Below are positions 1 to 12,400 of a DNA stretch of 64,000 nucleotides, one piece after another (the stretch's first letter is position 1; every line of letters starts with the position of its first letter). The stretch lies in the NCBI GenBank assembly GCA_030770545.1, contig CM061105.1, positions 7,671,001 through 7,735,000 on the forward strand. The letters are read 5' to 3'. Under the pieces are notes generated by a model. The model did not search any database. It was not told the origin of the DNA and saw only the letters and a program-made list of their open reading frames with translations. A program made the translations under genes and the position numbers. The DNA is from Macropodus opercularis. Lineage: Eukaryota > Chordata > Actinopteri > Anabantiformes > Osphronemidae.

Positions 1-106
1 GAGGCTGCAGGCCTTAAGCCCAGTGACGTCGACGTGGTCGAGCTGCACGATTGTTTCTCAGCCAACGAGCTCATCACTTACGAGGCCCTGGGCCTCTGTC
101 CAGAAG
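1..106 (+). CDS. scp2: scp2 thiolase exon (first visible, left-truncated)
   Basis: Reads from the first base in frame and carries the thiolase motif HDCFSANELITYEALGLC. Donor CAGAAG|gtaaaa; one base of a Gly codon is left over. The left end may be inside the exon because no acceptor is visible. Confidence 0.95.
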
Positions 107-3100
107 GTAAAACTGTTCCTCCATTTCAATTTAAGTTTCTATTTTTACAGAAAAGGGAGAAAAAAATGGTACCACTTGTTGTGTTGTGCTTTTTTTTTTC
201 AGGAGTGGTCTTGATACATTTGTGTTGTAGTAGTGCACAGTTTTGATCTGATTATTGATACTGTTTGTCATATTATAGTGGGACCTACTGCTGTTTCGTG
301 ATCTGGTGTGTTTTAATTTATCTGCAGGCAAAGCTGGAGAGCTGATTGACAGAGGAGACAACACATATGGAGGCAAGTTTGTGGTGAACCCCAGTGGCGG
401 CCTCATCTCTAAAGGTCATCCTCTGGGAGCCACAGGTACGATGCAACGTTCTGCGCCGAACTTCAAACATAGTAGTTTGACTGACCTCTAAATTAACATA
501 ATTATGATAAATGAACAAACAGTTTTCACAATGGCCACCAGGTGGCGTGTTTGCCATGGGTATGTTGATCTGATGTGGGAGAGGGCAGCCGGCCCTGGCC
601 TTGGTACGCCTCCCATGTAATCTGTTCACATATAAATCAGAGCAAACCGTGCAGCCAGCTCACGCCACCTCTGCAGTAGTGACCTAGCGTCGGTCTTCTT
701 CATCTTCTTCTTCTCAGATAACATAGTCACAGCTGCCTACCAGGTGTAACGGTGTACTTTGCTGGCTCTCAGGCTTACGGTTACCTGGTGATGGGGTGGT
801 TCTCACTCTGTTTTACAGATTTTTACCTTTAGTATTATCTTAATTGTTTTGAAATTGTTTTTTTCCTCTTATTGTTGGTCTCTGTTCATACGCAATTAAA
901 TGAACCTCATATCCGTTGCCTAATTTTACCATCAACATGCTCCCTCACTTTCCTGAGTGTGTGAGTGCCCCAGTAAACTAAGCTCCGTCTGATCCACAGT
1001 CCTGCTCCTAATCTTGCTTGTAAAGCCCTGAACTCTTCTCTTGGGATCACAGTGAGCAGTGATATTGACTGACAGCTGACTGACTCATACAGGGAACCCT
1101 CGCACCACAAGAGGGTCCAGTTTTGATATGCTAATCTGTCCTACCGCGACCTTGAAGCCTCACCCATGTCTTGCTACATGTGGTCAACAACACGCTGATG
1201 CTTTTCAGAAAAGTCAATGCGTAAGAGGCCTGGCATCATCCTGTGTCACCATAAAAGAACATCTTTAATCTGCTTTCTTTAGAAGAATGGAGGGCGGTTG
1301 TTGAAAGATTTGTGTCACTCTGTTTGGTGGGACAGATAATAAATGTTCCTATTGGCATTTGGAGACATGTGCTTTTGCTCGAACACGGCCCATGTTGTAG
1401 ATTAGGAGAATGGTGCAGAATGTGAAGAGGACTTTACCTTTAATTCCTTTAACTCACTGGGATAATGGAGAGATGCGGAAGCTCATTAAGCAGATGGGAT
1501 GAATTGCTTAGCTATAACACTGGTTCAGGAGCTGACCTTTGTCAGATTAGGGAGTGAGTTCTCAGATTAGGAGTCAACTTGTCACCCCTCTCAGTGAGGT
1601 CTTTGTGTTTCGCAGAATGCCTCATACATGCTTCACCTGGATACTTTTTCTGTATAATTATGTTAGATTGCTTTCAGACAGAAGGTAATTTTCCTTCATT
1701 TGCCATCAATTGTGGCACAGAACTAAAAACCAAGAGTAAGACTGTTCAGTTGTCCAACAAAGGTTAGTCCTAGTCTTGTTTTTGGAGTTCTCAAACGTCA
1801 GAGCGCACAATAACTTGCATTCTATTGTTCATTAAAATGCCAAGCTGGGTATGTAGCATGGTGCCTGGTATTTCAACACTCAGTGATGTTCTGCATTGAC
1901 TGCATTCTCAGTATCAGTAGAAATGAAGTGTGACGTACAGGCGTCCTGAAGAAATAACCCACTGAGAATTTGCTCTTAGCCGTTGAGTGTTTCTGTGCCT
2001 TCAGTAATTCAGTTTTGTGTCCCACTACTTTACTTTTCTTCTCTCCTCAGTGTTATTTCCAGGTGTAGCAGGCAGTGAAAGGGCTCTGACATACATTCTG
2101 ACTTAATTCTATGGTAGGAAGTAAATGACTATTAACCGTAATTATTTTGTTAGTAAACAAATAATATAACAAGCCAGGATTCATTAATCTGAAAAGAACA
2201 ATTTTATTTTTGAAATGAGAAAAACTGAGTAGCTTGTTTTGTTCGACAAATACGCCACTGAGCAAAGTCCTGCTCTAATGCATCCAGTCTGCTTTTTTTA
2301 GCTGTACTTAGGGACCTGTTTGTGTCACAGAATGTTTTTCCCGGAACATTTTAAAGTCTGAATCAGTTCATGTTAAATCATAATAAAAAGCCTCATGGAG
2401 ACCAAATGTACCTTTTAACTTGTGCAACAAATGTCCTTTTTCGCTCTTTGACATACTGATGATTCATTATTCAATATTGTGTGCATTGCATTCTGTATTA
2501 CAGGCCTCACCAGAACACCAAGTCATTGTTCATGGCTCATGTTGGCCTTACCCTCTGTCTTTTTTCTCCCCCAGGCCTGGCCCAGTGTGCGGAGCTGTGC
2601 TGGCAGCTCCGTGGACAGGCTGGCAGGAGGCAGGTCTCTGGGGCGAAAGTAGCGCTGCAGCACAACATTGGTTTAGGAGGCGCCGTGGTTGTCACTCTCT
2701 ACAGGATGGGTTTCCCACAGCACAGCAGGTGAATGAGACCTTCTCACTAATGATTATGCAAGTGATGCGAGTTAGGCATAGGAAGGACATTTCAATGCCG
2801 AGGAGAGTTTAGTTTTGTCAAATTAAAACGGCATCAGCATCCCAGTGCTGCTAATTATTTACAGTTAGTGCACCATTTTAATAAATGTATTCTGACCTCT
2901 TCATCTGACCTGAATAATTTATTCTAGTTATCTCTCGTTATTTGACTTGGTGTTGCAGACACAGGATATTGCTTGATCTCCTGTTTCTATTCTGCCACAC
3001 GATATCTAGATTGAAATTTTGAGAGTCTAAACATAAATGTGAAAGCTCACTTAAATCCTTTTTAACATAGCACATATATTGTATCAGACTGTTTTCTCGG

Positions 3101-5809
3101 CTCCCCGTAGGTCTCACGTACGTGCAGTTCCAACCAGCTCAAGCAACGGACAGGAGGGGTTTAAATCGTACCCGGTCTTCAAAGAGATCGAACAACATCT
3201 ACAGAAGGTTGGTGTCAGCTGTGAGTAGGTCAGGAATAGTTGGAAAACAAACAGCTGAGGACCTGTTGAGTATCTGAGTCAGTTATGGCTTTGGTTCTCA
3301 AAGTGGTTCCCATTTGTGTCTAGCTACTCTTTTATTTTTCATCTTCTGAAATGTATACACTTACGTTTAATTAAAATTGTCTGTATCGTGGGTTTCATTT
3401 CAATGTTTGCTGTCTTTCGGTTCAGGCAGGTAGCACATTTCCCACAGTTATAAATCCCACAGTTTCCTTTTCACTATTCAAATGTTTTTGACATTCTTTG
3501 GAAGCAGTCAGCCATAGGTCTGCCCTCTGATCAAAGCCACCGGAAGGTTTTCACAGCAGCCTCTGTGGTTGTCTACAAGACTTTCTTCTTTGTCGCACCA
3601 ATTATCCCATGTCCAGCGCTGGCCTTGCAGAGAGCGCACTACAAAACCTTGACGGCCACATTTCATGGAATTGAAATGCACTCGGAAGCTTTGCTGCCTG
3701 CTCCAACAGCCTTGACAGTAATATCTTCCAAGGGCTCTATTGCTTCCTCGAAATGACCTGCCAATGGTATCTGAGCAGATGCTGTAGCTCCGTCTGTGTG
3801 ATGTGATGTGATGTGATGTGATGTTGAGTGGGGAGTGGTAGCTTAAGCTCTTTGCTCTGGGCTGTAACAAGGAGCTTGGATTGTGTCTAAAGCCTGTAGA
3901 TGATACTTTTAGAGATATTTTGCTGGAAGTGACGGCTGTAGTTGCTGTGGAGTCGCTGATGGACTGAGGCAGCGGCAGGGTCGTCCATGTAGGTAAAGCA
4001 TGTACTGTTAAATATCATAGCACAACAATGAAATCTATCTATATATCTATATCTATCTCTATATCTATAGAGCACAGCGAAACACATGTAACAGTGCTGT
4101 AATATTTATGCTTTGCTTATTTTAGCTCAGCTTATGGTTCCTCGTGTTATTTTTAGTCCTCTGAGAATCCAGGCGATTTTCTAGTTACGCTGAGACGCTC
4201 AGGTGCCAAGATTATATATGTGAAGTGTATATGTGTGATTTGTATTCCTCTCACTCTTGCATGAGAGCTTGCATTTGTTGCCTGCTCTTTTCAGGAGAGT
4301 AGCACACGGTACCTGCACGAGGTGCTGGTGGATTGTTTCAGTCTGTTGCTCTGAATAGCTGTGAAAAGAAGGGGTTTTTAGAGATGATGTTGTGATTCAG
4401 AGAAGGAAATGTCTGAGTGTTTGTTTCTCTAATAAAACATTCTACATCATAACGCTATGAAACCTCGCAAGTCACTAAACAAAATTACTTTCTTATGATA
4501 AAACCTTGCATGAGGACAAATGGCCGTTGGCAACAAGCATGTTCAGAAGCTCTGAAGACCTTTATTTCCACACTGTGACACAGCTCCTATAATCAAATCA
4601 CACGTACGTTTCTCAGTCATGCAATGTATTTTATTTAAATGACCAAAGTGAGGCCCTTAACTTTTGGATTTGTAACATCATAGTCATAGTCATGACCTGG
4701 AAGTAAGAACCCTCTTAATGCCCTGCAGGAAGGAGAGCAGCTCGTGAAGAAGATTGGTGGAGTATTTGCGTTTAAAGTGAAGGATGGTCCAGATGGGAAA
4801 GAGGCAACTTGGATCGTGGATGTGAAAAATGGCAAAGGTTCAGTTTCCACAGACCCAGGTATGAATTTGACAAATTCAGCCGTAAGTCAACACTGTTATT
4901 GCACCAAATTGTGTTTTAATTATCCTCTTTATTTCTGATGTTCTGTGTATTCTTCTTATTTTTATTGTGGTATGTTTTGGCTTGAGCTGTTAAAGGCTTT
5001 CACCGTGTGGTGTTGTACAGCTGCCAGTTTAGTAAATAAATCCAGTACATTCTTCATCACATCAACCTTCAAGACGCAGCAAAAATCAAGGAATTCAAAA
5101 TTCAGTCTATTTGTATCCTTTCATTGCTTTAAATATATTTGCTATAGACCTTATGATTGATTGGTTGATGATGCCAGTGGCTGACTTTCAACCCAAATGA
5201 AGGAACAAACAAAAACTTGTTTTCCATTAGACTCTACAATGTTCCCTGCGCCCAAGCCATTATTTCCAAGGTTACCAGACTGAATGCACTGGAAATGAAT
5301 TCATATACGTTCTTTCACATATTGAGAAGACATAATGACAAACACACTGACTATAAAAAAATCATAAAAGCCATTTATATTTCTTCTTTTATAGTTCAAC
5401 ATTTCACTCACATACTAATTTAATAAGAAAAATAAATGTGTGCTGAAGTGGTTTACCTTTCCCTGTTTCCACCGAGTTTACTTTCAGATAGAGCTGAACT
5501 TTTAATTCATATGCGTTTCGGCTTGTGTAATGATCATTTATCTCTTAAGGTAAAAAGGCAGACTGCACCTTATCCATGAGTGATGTGGATCTTCTCGATC
5601 TGATGACAGGAAAACTGAACGCGCAAACCGTACGTTTCATTTCGCTCCAGTTCTGTTACTTTTTTTTTTTTTAGTCTCAGCAGGTGGTTGAAATGTTCTT
5701 TACCGTTCCTCAGGCGTTCTTCAAAGGGAAGCTAAAGATCTCTGGAAACATGGGCATGGCCATGAAGCTGCAGAGCCTCCAGATTGCACCGGGCAAGGCC
5801 AAGCTGTGA
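1..5809 (+). CDS. scp2: Sterol carrier protein 2 / SCPx, C-terminal part (7 exons, 5' end outside window)
   Basis: The spliced exons 1-106, 328-435, 2575-2728, 3111-3207, 4729-4858, 5550-5629 and 5714-5809 give 256 residues and a TGA stop, roughly the last half of the ~547-residue vertebrate SCPx. SCPx is a peroxisomal 3-ketoacyl-CoA thiolase (branched-chain fatty acid and bile acid side-chain oxidation) fused to an SCP2 lipid-transfer domain. Visible features are the thiolase motifs HDCFSANEL and GHPLGATG, the linker MGFP...AVPTSS, the SCP2 fold (VFKEIE, GEQLVKKIGGVFAFKVKDG, WIVDVKNGKGSV, KKADCTLSMSD, GKLKISGNMGMAMKLQ) and a C-terminal AKL, a canonical PTS1 peroxisome signal. All exon phases join without frameshift. 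Identification is from close similarity to human SCP2; the only doubt is which teleost paralogue this is. It lies tail-to-tail with slc1a7. Confidence 0.97.
328..435 (+). CDS. scp2: scp2 thiolase exon with GHPLGATG motif
   Basis: Acceptor tctgcag|GC and donor CACAG|gtacg. It encodes KAGELIDRGDNTYGG and the thiolase C-terminal active-site motif SKGHPLGATG. Phase 1 at both ends. Confidence 0.95.
436..2574 (+). other. scp2 intron, no gene seen
   Basis: A 2.1 kb intron between thiolase exons. I see no coding exon, RNA gene or long repeat in it, only short AT-rich stretches. An internal promoter for the short pro-SCP2 transcript could lie in its 3' part by analogy with mammals, but nothing in the sequence demonstrates it. 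Confidence 0.6.
2575..2728 (+). CDS. scp2: scp2 exon: end of thiolase domain and start of linker
   Basis: Acceptor cccccag|GC after a strong pyrimidine tract, donor CAGCAG|gtgaat. It encodes LAQCAELCWQLRG, then HNIGLGGAVVVTLY, and ends in MGFPQHS. The ATG at 2706 corresponds to the start of the separately initiated pro-SCP2 in mammals. Confidence 0.95.
3111..3207 (+). CDS. scp2: scp2 linker exon
   Basis: Acceptor ccgtag|GT, donor CAGAAG|gttggt. Encodes RAVPTSSSNGQEGF and VFKEIEQHLQK, matching the thiolase to SCP2 linker and first helix. A second possible donor lies 18 bases downstream (T|gtgagt at about 3226), but using it would leave the following exon out of phase. Confidence 0.9.
3799..3826 (+). 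repeat. (GTGAT)n pentanucleotide microsatellite
   Basis: About five tandem copies of the pentamer GTGAT inside an scp2 intron. Confidence 0.85.
4031..4070 (+). repeat. Imperfect ATCT microsatellite
   Basis: Interrupted run of ATCT and AT units in an scp2 intron. Confidence 0.75.
4729..4858 (+). CDS. scp2: scp2 SCP2-domain exon
   Basis: Acceptor ccctgcag|GA, donor CCCAG|gtatga. Encodes EGEQLVKKIGGVFAFKVKDG and WIVDVKNGKGSV, the first strands of the lipid-binding fold; nearly identical to the human segment. Confidence 0.96.
5550..5629 (+). CDS. scp2: scp2 SCP2-domain exon
   Basis: Acceptor cttaag|GT, donor AAACC|gtacgt. Encodes KKADCTLSMSDVDLLDLMTG, the middle of the SCP2 domain. Confidence 0.94.
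5714..5809 (+). CDS. scp2: scp2 terminal coding exon with PTS1
   Basis: Acceptor cctcag|GC. Encodes AFFKGKLKISGNMGMAMK and ends APGKAKL then TGA at 5807-5809. The AKL tripeptide is the peroxisomal import signal. Confidence 0.96.
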   Translation, partial: AFFKGKLKISGNMGMAMKLQSLQIAPGKAKL

Positions 5810-8800
5810 GACCCACAGTACCCAGGAACTCTCATCTTTCTAATCTGCAAACTCTGTCCATTAAATTTCAGCGGCTACTGTGATACCACATCATGTTGCA
5901 TTATGCACTTGTTTTAAATTTAGATCGATAATAACATACCTTCGCTGAAATAAGTCAATGAATAAGTTATAATGAAATGCATTATATGATGAAAATAATT
6001 AAAAATGAAAACACCTACATTGACTTTTATTCACTGGCCACAGTCTCCGTTGTTTAAAAACATATATAATAAATGAACGTGTAGATGTATTGAGAGGAGG
6101 TTTTTTTTTCATTGAGGGATGTTTGCCCAGGTTTCAGGCTCGTTGCTACGGTTGTGATCTAGTTTTCATTAGTGTCAGACTTGTTTGGTTCTGTAACCGT
6201 TTTAAAGCCTTTGTGTCCTACTTCCCTCTTTCCCCATTTCCATCCATTTGTCCATTTATTTTCTGGCCGTTCCAGACCTTTCCCTTTTGGGCTCTCTCCC
6301 TCCGCCCGTCACTGGTCACCTTCTGCCTGATCCATCCCGCCTTTCCTAATTACTCCTACTCAGCCCACGCCCCCATCCTGTCCCTATGCCAGGTGGCTGG
6401 CTGGCCAAATGGTGATATTCAGCGACTGCACAGGCTGTGTGGCTGGCCTGTCTCGCTGACCTTTAGTAGTGGGATAATGACTCCTCTGGATATGCACAGT
6501 TGTGGTGTTATTTGAGGATTTTCAGCCTTGATTTGCCTCAAGTCAACTTCAGAAACTCTGTCTGTGTTTAGATAAACCTTGGCTTAAGGTTTAGTCTGGA
6601 AAGTAAAAGGATGGTGTGTTTACTTTAGTATATTCAGCTGACTCGACTCTGTGGAGACATCGTGTCACTGAGCCACTGTATATTGTGCAGCTACTGTACA
6701 GAAGCAGGTCAGCATCTGTTCTAACTCATCTGCAGCTACACAGAACGTCGGCCTTAGTCAACATTCAGAACTTCCCATATTTAAAGACTAACTCATTTCA
6801 GGAACACGTGTAACGCCACATGCTGCAGATTTTCGTTTTTGATAGGTGGCAGACGGGGCTGATGCGTAGGCTGTGGTAGCAACAACTCAAGGTGTGGATG
6901 TGTCTCAGGAACGTGAAATCAGCCAGAACAGCTGAGAGTCAACAACATTTTCCTTTTCACCTTCAGGACAAGAACAACAAACCTGGAACCTGGATAATGT
7001 TTCAGCAAACGTGAAAGAAATTCAACAGCGCTGTTGAGTAGCAGGCTTTTACGCAGGAATTCACCTACAGCTTTGCTTCTTATTATATTTTGAATTGCAG
7101 TGTGATGATGATGATGATGATTTCGTCCAGTGTCAACCCACTGACAAACCTCTGATGCACATGGTTGCCTTGTATAACGCAGGTCTTTACTCACTGTCCT
7201 TCCAGTTGTTCTCTTCTGCTCATTTGCTCAGTGGTTTGACAGTTTTCATGAAATTGCTGTAATTTGTTCTGAGGTTGCCTTAGTGATGGTGTTACATTTA
7301 GTCTTTCTGTGAAGATGCTCATTACGTCTACTCAGAGATTTTGCTTTAAATTACCGGAGAGCAGTTGATGACCAAGAAGACGAATCCTACAAGCCGTCTC
7401 CATTTCCATGTCTGTGGTAACCATGGTAATTATAGCCTGCTACGTTGGTGCAGCAGGTAGAAGACATGCAGTAAAATTACATAAATAGTTTCTCAATTAA
7501 GTGTTTGTGGTAAAAGAGTTAATTTATTTATTTACTTTTAAAATAAAAGAAATAAATTTAAATTAGTGTTTTAATAACGCTGTCATTAAAGTTTAACGGC
7601 AGGTATTTGTTTTACTTATCGCTGTGTGTTACTTGCTGGGTCATTCCCCGTTTACGGTGCGTGATTTAACTTTAAAATGTTGCATAGTTTAGTGTTCATT
7701 GGATGCGCAGTCTTTCTAATCCCAAAACCAGGAACAAGTCATTCAACAGTATGGTCTCAGTATATGCTGATGTATTTTTTGTTTCTGTAGAGTTGGTACA
7801 TTTTCATAAATTTCGGACTACAGCGTTTGTTCCTTTTAACAAATACAGAATGGCAGCTCCTGAAACATGGTAAACGTCTACTCTTTAAGCTTTTAGGATA
7901 CATACATGTACAGTAAATATCAAACATGGATGGAGCTGATAGTATGACCTTGACTGTTGAGTTTTGTTTTGTCTCTGATCGCGTCTGCTTCTACTTTGGT
8001 CGTTTAAGGCAAAGAGGGAACACGATGGGGTGCAAGACTTCAACACAAGGACAAACACTCGTCTTCATTTTCACTGACTTCATTACCATTTTGCCGTAAC
8101 TCTGGCAATGACGGTACAGTACTTTCAGGTATGAGGCAGATCGCCCAACAAGGCAGAGAAGTGTAGGGAAGGTTCTCACGGAGGGAATTTGTGACATTAT
8201 TAATCATCTTATTCTTTAGCTTAAAGTCTGAAAAAAAAAAGAATGTGAGTAGTCAAGTGGGAAAAGTAGTAAAGACAATAGTTTAAACTTGGCTTTTATG
8301 TTACAGCTCACATTTTGATATATCTGTAATGGAAAATACTGCAGCCGGCGATTAGCCTGAGTTTAATTTTAAAGAACATAGTGACAAAAAAGGAATAAAA
8401 TAAAAATATAAAAAAGCTAAAAATCAATATTGTCCTCAAAAGATACCAAACCAGATTGGAATTCGTAGAAAGACATGCGGTGTTTTGTATTCTTCAGCAG
8501 TTCGTGCAGGGACAGGGCGTATCTGTGACTGATTATTATGCAGTTGTCCAGCTCGGCTCCTGTGGGAGCTCGTTCTAGCGTCAGTTCTAGGGTCTGGAAA
8601 CATCTGTCAGCCAGAGCAGCTCATGCTGGTACCAGAGAATTTGCTGGTACCAATATAAATATGCACATACACAGATATACACGCGCAAACGTGGGTCATT
8701 AATACGATTATGTAGAAAAAATGTCTCTTCTGTTTGTTCCATTGTCCATCCACTGAGGGCTGCTCTCCTCATTGGAGAGGGAAAGTGTGTGAACTTTGTC

Positions 8801-8861
8801 ACCTCAGTCTTTTATCCGTGTTCCTTTCCAGCTTGGCTTGCAGCTGTGGATGCAGTTGATT
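5810..8861. other. Intergenic region between scp2 and slc1a7 (tail-to-tail)
   Basis: About 3 kb between two convergent stop codons, holding the 3' UTRs of both genes. ORFs here (for example 6090-6515) have no recognisable domain and low-complexity composition. A short (TGA)n run lies at about 7104-7120. Human PODN, which lies between SCP2 and SLC1A7, is not here. Confidence 0.7.
5860..5865 (+). promoter_or_regulatory. scp2: Candidate scp2 polyadenylation signal (ATTAAA)
   Basis: ATTAAA 51 bases after the scp2 stop. A canonical AATAAA is also present at 6068-6073, about 260 bases after the stop; either or both may be used. Confidence 0.45.
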
Positions 8862-9134
8862 TTATACATTAGTCTCCAACCCGTTCATGTCGATGGAGCA
8901 GTGGTCCTTGTCCCTGTGCTCTCTCTTGTCCCTGTGGTGAGAGGAGTGAGCGTGCTTCTTCTTTTCCATCGGTCGAATTCCTTCCTCGAGCTGGATCAGA
9001 CGAGCCACGTCTGGGGAGATGTGGTCCTGCTTGCTGCCTGGTGGGGGCGGCTGGTAGCAGCCATTTTTCTGGTTTTGGTAGGTCATCATCTGCTGAATGC
9101 TTATCATGGGTTTAGTCTCGCAGATCAGAGGCAC
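8862..9134 (-). CDS. slc1a7: slc1a7 exon 11 (C-terminal tail, PDZ ligand)
   Basis: Acceptor cactag|GTGC. Encodes VPLICETKPMISIQ, a PPPPG run, a Lys/His/Arg/Asp-rich segment (KKKHAHSSHHRDKREHRD) and the end MNGLETNV followed by TAA at 8864-8862. The CETKP and ETNV parts match human EAAT5; the basic/His-rich stretch between them is not recalled in the human tail. Confidence 0.93.
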   Translation of the reverse strand: MPLICETKPMISIQQMMTYQNQKNGCYQPPPPGSKQDHISPDVARLIQLEEGIRPMEKKKHAHSSHHRDKREHRDKDHCSIDMNGLETNV

Positions 9135-9438
9135 CTAGTGGAGGCAGTGATGATTGAAAAGGAGAAACATGTCTATGAGTGGCAGCAATGTGGCCTTAAG
9201 GTTGACATTACAGCTAATATTAATGCAAATGGTCCTGGGCCATTTCCAACCACTGAAAGGATTCAGTGCCATTTAGCTCATTATCTAGAAAATTATTCCA
9301 GCAGGTATTTTTAAAATTTGTTTAACCATCCAGTTGAACAACCCACTAGATTTAAAAATCGACTTAATTACAGACATTTTCTGAAGTAGCAGTCAATCAC
9401 ATTCTGTCTTTCAACTGCTTGTGTGTGGGTGAGTGTGG

Positions 9439-9493
<55 letters not shown>

Positions 9494-12400
9494 CTGGGGC
9501 AACTTCAGGGCAAACTTGTCAATCGATGTTTGCAGAACACACATTTGGCCGAGCCTGCTCTCACCTGCTCCCCCTCTTTGACAAAATCTTTTCTGCAGAT
9601 ATGAGCCATGATGCCTGTGGCCAGAGCATCACCCATGACATTGACCATGGTCCTGAATCGATCCCTGGTCGACACAAATCAAACACATTCACAGAGTCAG
9701 TAAAGCTTAGGAAACAGGTATAACATTTATGAATTACAGTGAAAAGCTCTGCAGTCAATATGAATTCTCATAATACTCCAAATGTTGTCAGACATGATAC
9801 AAACTGCATTTTCATGCAATTTCCAGGAAAGACGAAAGAAAAGTACTGAAAACGTCACAATCATTTCCCAAATTGGTTTAATTGCGTTCAGCTCTTCATG
9901 ATGGAACGATGAACCTTTACTTACAAAGCCCAATCTACAGCAATAATCAGAGTGATGTCATCGGTAGGAAGACCCACAGAGGTCAGCACGATCACCATGG
10001 TAACGAGTCCAGCCTGTGGGATTCCAGCTGCACCGATACTGGCTGCAGTCGCTGTGATGCTGGGGGAACAGGGAGAAGAGTGGAGTGCGTTTAGTTTGAC
10101 CAATTACTCATCAGCGCCGTTCCGGACGCCTTGTTTCCAGCCGGTTCCCTTTGATTCGAACAGAATTTACAGCAGAGATTCAGCTGGACGTTCCTAATAA
10201 AGTGGCCAGTTATTTGTACAATGTCATGACGATAGTTCTGGCCTTTCTATACAAGCTACAATAAGTTTCCACGAGACTTCTTCTCCTAAACCGCTCTGCT
10301 GTGTTTTGCCAAAATCTTTTTCGATAAAGACGATAAAGAGGGAAATGTAGGTATCGTTACCGTCTCTTTACAGTAGGATAAGCTGTGCAGCACATTTAGG
10401 GTAAAGGACGTTAAAAATTTGATTGGATTTGTATATAATCTGAACGCTTCTTCTAGCCCGGGGGGGAGCAGGAGGTTCAGGGAGAACGACTGAGCTTTTG
10501 CTGCGTTTGTGACCTTGAGCCGCCATGTGCAAACTGACTAATGTCCCTCTGCAGGGTCGGGCAGGTTGGGGTTGAGACTGGGTGAGCATGCAGATGGAGA
10601 AGCTCCATGGTCAGCAGCCAAGCGGCACGAGAACAGGACGCAGAGAGGAAAAAATTATTATAATTCTGTCGTGACAAGGGAGATGAGTAATACAGGTCAT
10701 ATGGGTTTTACTGCCAAAGGATTATGAGGGAATGGGCACAGCCTGCAGCCCTGAGGAGAGGTCTGCTCTTAACGTTATTACAGCAGGACCACTCGTCAAG
10801 CCAGAGCAGAGACGGGACCTTTTGCAGAACGTGGTTGGGCTTGTCTACCTGTGGCTGACTTACAGGGTGGTGGTGTGGACAGGAGTGGGGGCTGCTGTCT
10901 GCCTGTGTGGCTTCCAGACTGGTTTAACAGAAATCAGATCAGACTAAGAAGCTCATATGAGGCTTAATCTGTGTGACATTTACATATATGTGTATCTAGT
11001 AAATCCTATCATATTTTTATGAATTCAGAATTAAACTAAATGTGTGACGTTAGATTAAGTGACATGTTGCACTAAAAACATCAGTATCAGTAAATACTTT
11101 GATGCACCACGTTTGACCCAGATGAAAATAGCTCAGTGTTGTCAGGCTTCGGGGGTTGGCTCCTTATTTGTTATTGGTTATTTATTTCAAAGGAATCACT
11201 CAACATTTTTTGGGGAAATGCACTTATACGTTTCTGTGTGTTGTAAAAGTTTTCAACATTCGTGTGATTTCCCTCAGGTGTGGCGGGGGCTGTGCAGTCT
11301 GTGAAAACCTCCAACCACAATATAGAGTCTCAACAAGTGATTGTCTTGTGGTGAAAGCACAATGGTTTTATGAGGATAAAGCCTCAATATAAAGATCATT
11401 TTGCAGTTTCTGCGTTTCATTTCTCGTAGGCTTCTGCCAGTGTTTATCAGAAGCGTTTATACCTGATGCTTGAATGGCACAGAAGGACACTTGTGCGCTA
11501 TTCTAAACGCAGATCCAGACAAGGCTGTGTGGCCACCTTGGTTCAGACCTCGTTCTATGCAGCTACTGTATATAAATTGAACTCTCTAAACTCCACTTTG
11601 TGCTTATTTTGGTATTAAGCTGTATAGTAGTCATTACATGGTACAGTAAGAGCGACGACGTTTAGTTTTACTGAAGCAAATGCACAGTACAGGGACATAA
11701 ACGTGCTTAATGTACATTATATAAAATAACCTTCTGAATGATCCACAAACAAAGAGCAGTTTATTAATTAAATTGGTCTAATTTTTGATGAGAGTTGACT
11801 GGATTTTTGCTGTTTTTCAGCTAAAATAACAGGGAGACGTGTGACATAAGACACCAGTTACTATGTTTCCAGGTCCAGTAATGGACTTGAAAAAGTTCAG
11901 TAAGCATGAATGTATCAAAGAGTATCAGTGAGTAAGTCATTGGAATAACAGTGTTTTTGTGAGAAGCTGTATATCATAAAAAGGGTTCATTCACCCTGAC
12001 AGGAAGCAGGACAGGTTGGAACGTGGCGGCTACTTCAGCAGTGTTTAAGGCACTACGGTAAAACGCTGACCATGCAGTTGTTGGTTTAGTTATTACACAT
12101 AAATACCAAGAGCTCATGGTGAAGCAGAACTTATTAATGAAGCGTTGATAAAACCAGGCTGAGGGTTTAGTAAAGGCTGAATACTCCCTGTGATCATCAA
12201 ACTTAACCGGATGTGAGTGTGATGATCCGTGGCCTCTCTCCCCTGCTGACATTTACTATAGTTCACACAGGTTTCATATAAAAACCCATTTTTATGAAAT
12301 ATTGGTCGTACCTGATAGTGATGATCTGGCCAAAGTCAAGCTCATAATTATTCACTTGTGCGATGAAGATGGCCGCCACGGCCTCGTACAGCGCGGTGCC

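Larger units (their letters stand above)
3208..4728 (+). other. scp2 intron with two short tandem repeats
   Basis: A 1.5 kb intron containing a pentameric GTGAT repeat (about 3799-3826) and an ATCT/AT-rich repeat (about 4031-4070). Nothing else recognisable. The smaller neighbouring introns 2729-3110 and 4859-5549 also hold no recognised element. Confidence 0.6.

Noticed and set aside
3799..3826. Short direct repeats that could suggest a CRISPR array
   Set aside because: Simple pentamer microsatellite without spacers in a vertebrate intron.
6090..6515. 141-codon frame between scp2 and slc1a7
   Set aside because: Aromatic/Pro-rich low-complexity translation, no domain, no splice logic.
8796..9314. 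172-codon + strand open frame over the slc1a7 last exon
   Set aside because: It is antisense to a well-supported exon (EAAT5 tail with ETNV); no domain and no splice support.
9419..9723. Cys-Val repeat frames
   Set aside because: Translation of the (TG)n microsatellite in a slc1a7 intron.
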